From the NCBI RefSeq assembly GCF_000241345.1, contig NZ_BAED01000022.1, positions 1 to 54,121 on the forward strand: 54,121 nucleotides of DNA, written 5' to 3'. Source of the DNA: Gordonia amarae NBRC 15530. GTDB taxonomy: Bacteria; Actinomycetota; Actinomycetes; Mycobacteriales; Mycobacteriaceae. Shown here one piece after another: positions 1 to 6,567 of the stretch (positions are counted from its first letter, which is position 1; each line of letters opens with the position of its first letter). Made by a program: the position numbers and the translations under genes. The notes below the pieces were generated by a model. It saw nothing but the letters and a program-made list of their open reading frames with translations, did no database searches and was not told the origin of the DNA.

Positions 1-81
1 GCTGTGACCAGCCATAACGGTGCAAATCAGGCATAGACGTGAGACCATGCATGCCATGAACGTCGAGCCTGGCCGGCTGCG

Positions 82-2301
82 GTGACAGGGACCTTGAATG
101 CCGGCGATGCCTTCGCCGGCTATCGGATCGTCCGGAAGCTCGGAGTGGGTGGCATGGGTGAGGTGTACCTCGCCGTCCACCCGAGGCTGCCCCGGCACGA
201 TGCGCTCAAGGTACTCACCTCCGCGGTGCAGGACGATCCGTCGTTCCGGGTCCGCTTCGACCGTGAGGCGGAGATCGCGGCCACGCTCTTTCACCCCCAC
301 ATCGTTCCGCTCTACGACCGCGGCGAGGCAGACGGTCGCCTGTGGATCTCGATGGCCTATGTGGAAGGAGCCGATGCTGCGGTCCGGGCGGCTGGATATC
401 CGGGTAAGAAGCTCCCCACGCAACTTGCCGCCGACATCGTCACCGCTGTGGGATCCGCCCTCGACTACGCGCACGAACGCGGGCTACTGCATCGCGATGT
501 GAAGCCGGGCAACATCCTGCTCACCGATTCGACGCCACCCCGCATCTACCTGTCGGACTTCGGTATCGCCAAAGCGCAGGACAGCCAGACCGGCGTCACG
601 GTGACAGGTGCGTTCGTCGGGAGTCTGCCGTACGTCGCACCCGAACAGATCCGCGCCGACACGCACACCACCGGCGCTCTCGACCAGTATCAGTTGGCCT
701 GCACAGCGTTCGAACTACTCGTCGGCGAGCCACCGTACGCGGGACCGGGTATGGCCGCGGTCCTGAACCAGCATCTGCACGCACCACCGCCGAGCCCACG
801 GCTCAGACGACCCGAACTTCCGGACGCCGTCGACGCGGTGTTCACCCGCGCCATGTCCAAGGATCCGGCCGCGCGCTACCCGACGTGCGCAGCCTTCGCC
901 TCGGCACTTGCCGCCGCGTTGAGGCCCGGCGCACCCACCGGCCCCGTCGTCGATACATCGGAGACGGTGCCACTCGCCGGTGCTGACCAGACGCGGCACG
1001 CGGCGCCACCGTCGACCGAACGACTGACTCCCACTGTGAGACAGACCAGGCAGTTCGTGCCACCGGATCCGCCTCCGTCTGCCCCGACCGTACGTGTCAA
1101 CAGTGCCGGTCATCCGCCCGGACCGGTGGATCGGGTCACTTCCGGTGGTGGGGCCCGGCGCGGGGTGCTGATCGCTGTCGGCGTGGTGGCGGTAGCGGCA
1201 CTGGTCGCGGTCATCGCACTGATGATGGGCGGTAACGACGACTCGGCAGACCGCGACCCAGTGGCTGGCGGTGGGCGGGCGGGAACACCGTCGGCGGGGC
1301 CGACATCGAGGACCCCCGCCGCGGGAATCGCCGATGCGACCTCGGTGGCCGCCGGCACCCGGGGAGCCTGCGCCGTAGGCGGGGGCAGCGTGTTCTGCTG
1401 GGGTGAGAACACCAGCGGGCAGCTCGGTGACGGCACCACGACCGACCGTGCGGAGCCGGTCCGGGTGAAGGACCTGACCGGCGTCACCGCTGTCACCACC
1501 GATTCCGGCACCACCTGCGCGATCAGTGACGGGACGGTGTTCTGCTGGGGCGCCAACTCCTCCGGTCAGCTCGGCAACGGGTCGGCCGACGACAGTCTCA
1601 CCCCGGTGCGCGTGCCGGGACTGTCCGGTGTCACCGCGATCTCCACCCACTCGGGGACAACCTGTGCCGTCGCCGGCGGCACCGCCCACTGCTGGGGATT
1701 CAACGACTCCGGTCAGGTCGGCGACGGCACCACAGACAATCGCAGCCGCCCGACCCGCGTACCTGGCCTCTCGAACGTCACGGCGATCTCGACGTCACAC
1801 GGCACCTCCTGCGCCGTAGCGGCAAAGGCAGCTCGCTGCTGGGGCCTCAATGAAGCAGGTCAGCACGGGGATGGGTCGACCGACGAGAAGGTGACGCTGT
1901 CGCGGGTCGCCGGCCTCAAGAATGTGACGGCGATCGACGTCGGCTACAACGCCGTGTGCGCGATCGCCGGGGGTGCCCCGTTCTGCTGGGGACAGAACGA
2001 CGCCGGTCAGCTCGGAGACGGTACCACCGAGAGCCGGAGCACCCCGGTCCGGGTCGGCGGAATCGACTCGGCAGAATCGGTGGTCGCCGGTGTGGCGCAG
2101 GCCTGCGTGGTTGCCGATGGGACCGGCTTCTGCTGGGGCGACAACGGATTCGGTCAGCTCGGCGACAACACCACCGAGAGCCGGAGCACCCCCGTCCGCG
2201 TCGTCGACCTGTCCGGGGTCAGTGCCATCGGTGCGGGTGAGGACACCGCGTGCGCGGTATCGGGCGGCAAGGTGTACTGCTGGGGCGAAGTGGCGACCTG
2301 A
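82..2301 (+). CDS. Membrane Ser/Thr protein kinase with extracytoplasmic RCC1-type propeller
   Basis: A 739-residue PknB-like kinase. The glycine loop LGVGGMGEV is at residues 20-28, the ATP lysine is K43 (ALKVL), the catalytic loop HRDVKPGN is near 137, and DFGIAKA near 160 is followed by an APE motif (APEQ). A Pro/Thr-rich juxtamembrane stretch leads to one transmembrane helix at about 362-384. From about 420 to the end there are six full RCC1-like repeats plus closing halves, each with a C-W-G and GQLGDG-type core, so a seven-bladed propeller outside the cell is likely. The start is GTG; no in-frame upstream start was found. By family knowledge the propeller would sense a ligand or wall component and the kinase would phosphorylate cytoplasmic targets; this is inference. 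It converges on the next gene with a 7-bp gap. Confidence 0.93.
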   Translation: MTGTLNAGDAFAGYRIVRKLGVGGMGEVYLAVHPRLPRHDALKVLTSAVQDDPSFRVRFDREAEIAATLFHPHIVPLYDRGEADGRLWISMAYVEGADAAVRAAGYPGKKLPTQLAADIVTAVGSALDYAHERGLLHRDVKPGNILLTDSTPPRIYLSDFGIAKAQDSQTGVTVTGAFVGSLPYVAPEQIRADTHTTGALDQYQLACTAFELLVGEPPYAGPGMAAVLNQHLHAPPPSPRLRRPELPDAVDAVFTRAMSKDPAARYPTCAAFASALAAALRPGAPTGPVVDTSETVPLAGADQTRHAAPPSTERLTPTVRQTRQFVPPDPPPSAPTVRVNSAGHPPGPVDRVTSGGGARRGVLIAVGVVAVAALVAVIALMMGGNDDSADRDPVAGGGRAGTPSAGPTSRTPAAGIADATSVAAGTRGACAVGGGSVFCWGENTSGQLGDGTTTDRAEPVRVKDLTGVTAVTTDSGTTCAISDGTVFCWGANSSGQLGNGSADDSLTPVRVPGLSGVTAISTHSGTTCAVAGGTAHCWGFNDSGQVGDGTTDNRSRPTRVPGLSNVTAISTSHGTSCAVAAKAARCWGLNEAGQHGDGSTDEKVTLSRVAGLKNVTAIDVGYNAVCAIAGGAPFCWGQNDAGQLGDGTTESRSTPVRVGGIDSAESVVAGVAQACVVADGTGFCWGDNGFGQLGDNTTESRSTPVRVVDLSGVSAIGAGEDTACAVSGGKVYCWGEVAT

Positions 2302-2308
2302 CCGGCTC

Positions 2309-3421
2309 TCACGGACGCAGGAGCCGCAGGGCCTCGTGCGGCTGCCCGAACAGCTGTGAACTGCCCTGTGCGCGTTTGAAATACAGGTGGATGTCGTGTT
2401 CCCAGGTGATGCCGATACCACCGTGGATCTGGATGGCGTCACCGGTGACCGAGCTGAACGCCTCGGAGCAGTAGACATGCGCCGACGCGGCGAGCGCCTC
2501 GGCATCCGGTGCGCCGGCGACCACGGCGTCTATCGCCGCACGGGCGAGCGAGCGCGCCGATTCCACCAGGACGTACATGTCCGCCATCCGGTGCTTGAGT
2601 GCCTGGAACGATCCGATCGAGCGGCCGAACTGTTTGCGCACCTGGGCGTACTCGACGCTCAGGTCGAGGGCGGCCTGAGCGCCGCCGACCTGTTCGGAGG
2701 CGAGCAGCGCCCACGCGTACGTGCGCAGCCGCCCCGGCAGATCACCGGCCGACGCCAGGGCCTGCGCGGGGGTGTCGGAAAAGCCGACCCGCGCCAGCGG
2801 CCGGGTCGGGTCCACCGTCGGCAACGCCTCCACCAGCACACCGTCGGCGTCGGCGGCCACCACATGCAGCGTCAATTCGTGCCCCGCGCCACCGGCGATC
2901 ACCACGAACAGGTCCGCGGATTCACCGTCGACCACATAGTGCGCCGTGCCCGACAGCAGACCACCGTCGGCGGTGACCCCGGGGGTGTCCCAGCCGCCGG
3001 CACCCGCCCAGCACACGGTTGCCGTCGTCTCACCGGACGCGATGCCGGGCAGCACCTGTGCGGCGACAGTATCGTCGCCCGACAGCAGGATGGCCGCGGT
3101 GGCGAGTGCGGTGGAGAAGGCGGGCACCGGGGACAGCGCTCGTCCGAGTTCCTCCAGGACCACGGCGGTTTCCGCGAAACTCGCGCCCGCACCGTCGTGC
3201 GCTTCCGGGATGGGGAGCGCGGCGACGCCGATCTCCGCGCACAGCGTGGCCCACAGCGACTCGTCGGTGCGTCCCGGACGGGTGGACGCGGCACGCACCG
3301 TGTCCATCCCACCGCGCCGCCTGATCAGGTCGGCGACAGACTCGCGGAGTGCTTCGCGTTCCTCCGCGGATACGGCTTGTCCCGGTGTGGTGACCGGCCG
3401 GTCGTCGATCGTGGTGTTCAT
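2309..3421 (-). CDS. fadE33: Acyl-CoA dehydrogenase, FadE33-like partner subunit
   Basis: A 370-residue acyl-CoA dehydrogenase-fold protein. The C-terminal half carries the FAD-contact motif RKQFGRSIGSFQALKH and the terminal IHGGIGITWEHD motif. It lacks both the IVD-type 'LER' glutamate and the terminal 'YEGT' glutamate, as expected for the non-catalytic partner in the heteromeric dehydrogenases of actinobacterial steroid catabolism. The start is the ATG of MNTTIDD with GAAGG just upstream; a much longer open frame upstream is only overlap with the neighbour. It is the last gene of a leftward operon of a crotonase and three FadE proteins. The fadE31-fadE32-fadE33 order matches the KstR2 regulon of M. 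tuberculosis; the exact symbol rests on order and sequence feel, not on a search. Confidence 0.85.
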   Translation of the reverse strand: MNTTIDDRPVTTPGQAVSAEEREALRESVADLIRRRGGMDTVRAASTRPGRTDESLWATLCAEIGVAALPIPEAHDGAGASFAETAVVLEELGRALSPVPAFSTALATAAILLSGDDTVAAQVLPGIASGETTATVCWAGAGGWDTPGVTADGGLLSGTAHYVVDGESADLFVVIAGGAGHELTLHVVAADADGVLVEALPTVDPTRPLARVGFSDTPAQALASAGDLPGRLRTYAWALLASEQVGGAQAALDLSVEYAQVRKQFGRSIGSFQALKHRMADMYVLVESARSLARAAIDAVVAGAPDAEALAASAHVYCSEAFSSVTGDAIQIHGGIGITWEHDIHLYFKRAQGSSQLFGQPHEALRLLRP

Positions 3422-3447
3422 GGTGCCTTCCTTCAGACCCGGGTCTG

Positions 3448-4431
3448 TCAGAGAGAGTTGAGGATTCGCTGCCGGTGCTGCGCCGGGGTGCCCCACGCGC
3501 CGACGAGAGCCCGCGTCTTGGTGAGGTACAGCGACAGATCGTGCTCGGCGGTGTAGCCGATGGCGCCGAGCACCTGCAGGGCCTGCCGGGACGCGAGATA
3601 CGCCGCGTCGGCGGCGGCCACCTTGGCGGCGGAGATATCGGCGAGGACGTTCGTGTTCGCCGGCACCATCCCATCGGCACCGAGCGCGGCGGCATGCACG
3701 AGCGGTCGGGCCATCTCGAGCGCGATCGCCACATCGGCCAGGTGATGTTTGACCGCCTGGAACGAGCCGATGGCGCGTCCGAACTGCTTGCGGGACTGGG
3801 CGTATTCGGCGGCCAGCGTCAGCATCGTCTGACCGAGTCCCAGCAGATAGGCCGCGGTCGCCAGCGCCCCGAGATCCGCCGCGGACACCGCCCCGGCGGG
3901 GGAGTCGACGTTCTCGACGAGCACGGTGTCGACGGCGACGGTCGACACCGTGCGTGCCGGGTCCACCGACGCCGCGGTCGAGGCGATCCGCGCCACCGAC
4001 AGCGTCCCGGACGCGAGCAGATACACCTGGTCGGCGGCCTGGGCGTCGGCGGCGTTCGGCTGCCACGTCTCGATCGCACAGGAGACCGGGGTGCCCTCGG
4101 CGATCGGGCCCAGGCGCAGATGCTGTCCGGTGTCGGCGAGCAGTTTCGGTGCCACGGCCAGGCTTTCGATGATCGGCCCGGGCATGCCGTGGCGGCCGAG
4201 TTGTTCGGCCGTCACCACCAGTTCGGTGACACCGGCACCCGAGCCGCCGTGTTCGTCGTCGATGATCAGCCCGCAGATGCCCGCCTCGGCGAGCTGCTCG
4301 CGCACCGGGGTGACCGCCGCCGGATCGCCGGCCGCGTGGGCGCGGATGATCGTGGGCATGTCGGCCTTGGTGAGGATGGCATCGACCGTCGAGGCCAGAT
4401 CCGAATGAATGTCGGAAAGCAGAAAATCCAT
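3448..4431 (-). CDS. fadE32: Acyl-CoA dehydrogenase, FadE32-like partner subunit
   Basis: A 327-residue short acyl-CoA dehydrogenase-fold protein starting MDFLLSDIHSD. Motifs seen are SRKQFGRAIGSFQAVKHHLAD in the helical C-terminal domain and LGAIGYTAEHDLSLYL near the end. Like its downstream neighbour it lacks an obvious catalytic glutamate, which suits a partner subunit of an alpha2beta2 steroid-type dehydrogenase. The gap to the downstream FadE33-like gene is 26 bp and to the upstream FadE31-like gene 11 bp, so all are one transcript. The proposed role is oxidation of CoA thioesters late in steroid C/D-ring breakdown; the exact substrate is not established here. Confidence 0.85.
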   Translation of the reverse strand: MDFLLSDIHSDLASTVDAILTKADMPTIIRAHAAGDPAAVTPVREQLAEAGICGLIIDDEHGGSGAGVTELVVTAEQLGRHGMPGPIIESLAVAPKLLADTGQHLRLGPIAEGTPVSCAIETWQPNAADAQAADQVYLLASGTLSVARIASTAASVDPARTVSTVAVDTVLVENVDSPAGAVSAADLGALATAAYLLGLGQTMLTLAAEYAQSRKQFGRAIGSFQAVKHHLADVAIALEMARPLVHAAALGADGMVPANTNVLADISAAKVAAADAAYLASRQALQVLGAIGYTAEHDLSLYLTKTRALVGAWGTPAQHRQRILNSL

Positions 4432-4442
4432 GAGGGTGGTCC

Positions 4443-5609
4443 TTACCGGTCGCCGCGGGGCAGGCCGAGGAGTCGTTCGGCGATCACATTGCGCTGAATC
4501 TCGTTGGTACCGGCATAGATCGGCCCCGACAGCGAGAACAGGTAGCCACCGGTCCAGGCGTCGGCGATCTCCGCGTCGGCGCCCTGCAGATCGAGTGCCG
4601 TCTCGTGGGTGGCAATGTCCCACTGCGACCAGAACACCTTGTTGATCGACGACTCCATGCCGAGCTGCCCGCCGGCGGCGAGCCTGCTGACGGTCTGATA
4701 CGTCGACAGTTCGTAGGCGCGCGCGCCGATCCAGGCGTCCGCGACCCGGCGGTCGACGTCGGCTGCGGCCGGAACCTCGGACCTGTTGCGTTTCCACAGC
4801 TCCACCAGCCGGTCGGTGGCCGCCAGGAAACGGCCGGGCGCCCGCAGGGACAGGCCGCGCTCGTTCGCGGCGGTGCTCATCGCCACCCGCCAGCCGTTGT
4901 TTACCTCGCCGATGACCCCGGACTCGGCCGGGTTGTCCGGGTCGTCGGGCACGAAGACGTCCTCCAGGAACAGTTCCGCGAAACCGGGTTCGCCGTCGAG
5001 CTGGGCGATCGGCCGCACCGTGACGCCCGGGCTGCGCAGATCGAACATGAAGTAGGTGATGCCCTTGTGCCGTTGCGCGTCCTTGTCCGAACGGAACAGC
5101 CCGAACGCCCAGTCCGCGTAACTCGATCGTGAACTCCAGGTCTTCTGCCCGTTGAGCAGCCAGCCGCCGGTGGTGCGGGTGGCGGTCGAACGCAGCGACG
5201 CCAGGTCACTGCCCGACTCCGGCTCGCTCCACGCCTGACCCCAGATATCGTCGGCGCGCGCCATGCGCGGCATGATCCGGTCCAGTTGCGCCTTCGAGGC
5301 ATGTTCGAAAAGCGTTGGGGCGAGCAGGAAGATGCCGTTCTGGCTGACCCGTCCGGGGGCGCCCGAGCGGTAGTACTCCTCCTCGAAGATCACCCAGTGC
5401 AGCAGCGGAGCATCGCGGCCGCCGTACTCCTCCGGCCAGCTCACCACCGACATGCGGTCGGTGGCCATCGTCGCCTCCCACTCGCGGTGCGCCTCAAAGC
5501 CTTCGGCGGTGTCCATCGACGGCAGCGGGGTGCGCGGCACATGCTTGGTCAGCCAGGCGCGGACCTCGGTGCGGAACTCGTCCGCGGCGGCATCGAACAG
5601 CAGATCCAT
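4443..5609 (-). CDS. fadE31: Acyl-CoA dehydrogenase, FadE31-like catalytic subunit
   Basis: A 388-residue full-length acyl-CoA dehydrogenase. The N-terminal half has the AWSEPESGSDLASL flavin/substrate loop and NGQKTWSS. The TAANERG glutamate aligns with the isovaleryl-CoA dehydrogenase-type base, whereas the usual terminal YEGT site reads YAGT, so the base is relocated. The C-terminus GTNEIQRNVIAERLLGLP is typical. The PLLHW...EEEYYRSGAPGR region closely resembles mycobacterial FadE31 as I remember it. I prefer the ATG at 5609, preceded by a G-rich SD, over a GTG five codons upstream that overlaps the crotonase gene. It is expected to pair with the short FadE32/33-like subunits. Confidence 0.88.
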   Translation of the reverse strand: MDLLFDAAADEFRTEVRAWLTKHVPRTPLPSMDTAEGFEAHREWEATMATDRMSVVSWPEEYGGRDAPLLHWVIFEEEYYRSGAPGRVSQNGIFLLAPTLFEHASKAQLDRIMPRMARADDIWGQAWSEPESGSDLASLRSTATRTTGGWLLNGQKTWSSRSSYADWAFGLFRSDKDAQRHKGITYFMFDLRSPGVTVRPIAQLDGEPGFAELFLEDVFVPDDPDNPAESGVIGEVNNGWRVAMSTAANERGLSLRAPGRFLAATDRLVELWKRNRSEVPAAADVDRRVADAWIGARAYELSTYQTVSRLAAGGQLGMESSINKVFWSQWDIATHETALDLQGADAEIADAWTGGYLFSLSGPIYAGTNEIQRNVIAERLLGLPRGDR

Positions 5610-5610
5610 C

Positions 5611-6525
5611 TCAGCTACCCCCACCCGCGGTAGCCGAAGCTTTCATCGATTTGGCATCCATCCCGCCGAGCGAGTCCCCGCCCGAGGCCTCCGAATTGGC
5701 GGCGTGCGCGTAGTGATGCCAGCCGAACACCGAATCCATCGAATTGCGCAGGCCCATATTGTCCTCGCAGATGTTGACGGCCTTCTTGGACAGGAACAGT
5801 CCCTGCATCGGCATCGCCACCACCTTCGCCGCGATCTCATCGACCTTGGCGGCCAGATCGTCGCGTGGCACGACGTGGTTGACCATGCCCCAGTCGGCGG
5901 CCTGGGCGGCGGTGAAGCGGTCGCCGGTCATCAGGATCTCCTTGGCGCGGCGCGGGCCGAGCACGAAGGCATGCGCGAAGTACTCGACGCCCGGAATGCC
6001 CATGCGCGCCACCGGATCGGAGAAGAACGCGTCCTCGGAGGCGACGATGAAGTCGCAGATCCACGCCAGCATCAGCCCGCCCGCGATGCACGCGCCGTGC
6101 ACCTGCGCGATCACCGGCTTGGGGATGTCCCGCCAGCGCCGGCACATCCCCATGTACACCTCGATCTCCCGCGCCAGCCGCTGATCGGCGCCTGATTTGT
6201 CGGTGTGATCCCAGTGCAGGGTGGCGACGTTGTCGTAGAAGGTGTCGAAGTCGCGTTCGGGGGTGCCGATGTCGTGGCCCGCCGAGAAGTGCTTGCCGTT
6301 GGCCCGCAACACGATGACCTTCACCGACGCGTCGTCGACGGCTCTGCGGAACGCGGCGTCCAGCGAGTACGTCATCACCGAGTTCTGGGCGTTGCGGTAC
6401 TCGGGCCGGTTCAGCGTCACATAGGCGACCGCATTGTCGGGTCCGCCCGTCTCGTAGGCGACGGGCGTGGTGTCGGGGCCGAGATCGGAGGGACCCAGCG
6501 CTGGGGGAATGACGCTTTCACTCAT
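5611..6525 (-). CDS. Atypical enoyl-CoA hydratase/isomerase (crotonase) family protein
   Basis: A 304-residue crotonase-fold protein and first gene of the KstR2-boxed steroid operon. Oxyanion-hole segments are visible (GKHFSAGHD and HGACIAGGLML). Counting from the conserved D of 'CDFIV', both catalytic glutamates of classical hydratase (rat E144/E164) are replaced, by Met and Val, and an SDPV motif is present, so simple hydratase activity is doubtful. The start ATG at 6525 lies 12 nt past a TAGGTT -10 hexamer, so the leader is very short. The gene stops one base before the next start, indicating translational coupling. A role in steroid ring C/D catabolism is inferred from the operator and the FadE31-33 neighbours. 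Confidence 0.85.
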   Translation of the reverse strand: MSESVIPPALGPSDLGPDTTPVAYETGGPDNAVAYVTLNRPEYRNAQNSVMTYSLDAAFRRAVDDASVKVIVLRANGKHFSAGHDIGTPERDFDTFYDNVATLHWDHTDKSGADQRLAREIEVYMGMCRRWRDIPKPVIAQVHGACIAGGLMLAWICDFIVASEDAFFSDPVARMGIPGVEYFAHAFVLGPRRAKEILMTGDRFTAAQAADWGMVNHVVPRDDLAAKVDEIAAKVVAMPMQGLFLSKKAVNICEDNMGLRNSMDSVFGWHHYAHAANSEASGGDSLGGMDAKSMKASATAGGGS

Positions 6526-6542
6526 GCCACCGAGCGTAACCT

Positions 6543-6556
6543 AGCAAGTGCTTGGT
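6543..6556 (-). promoter_or_regulatory. KstR2-type operator upstream of the crotonase-fadE operon
   Basis: The 14-mer AGCAAGTGCTTGGT (ACCAAGCACTTGCT on the minus strand) is an exact match to the published KstR2 palindrome AnCAAGnnCTTGnT. It abuts a TAGGTT -10 hexamer (positions 6538-6543, minus strand) and lies 18 bp from the ATG at 6525, where a bound TetR-family repressor would block transcription. KstR2 controls steroid C/D-ring genes and responds to HIP-CoA in mycobacteria and rhodococci. Binding here is inferred from the motif and gene content. Confidence 0.8.
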
Positions 6557-6567
6557 TGGTAGACGGG

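Noticed and set aside
2309..4066. 585-residue extension of the FadE33-like protein
   Set aside because: The extra N-terminus overlaps the FadE32-like gene out of frame and is Arg/Gly-rich; the ATG at 3421 has a good SD.
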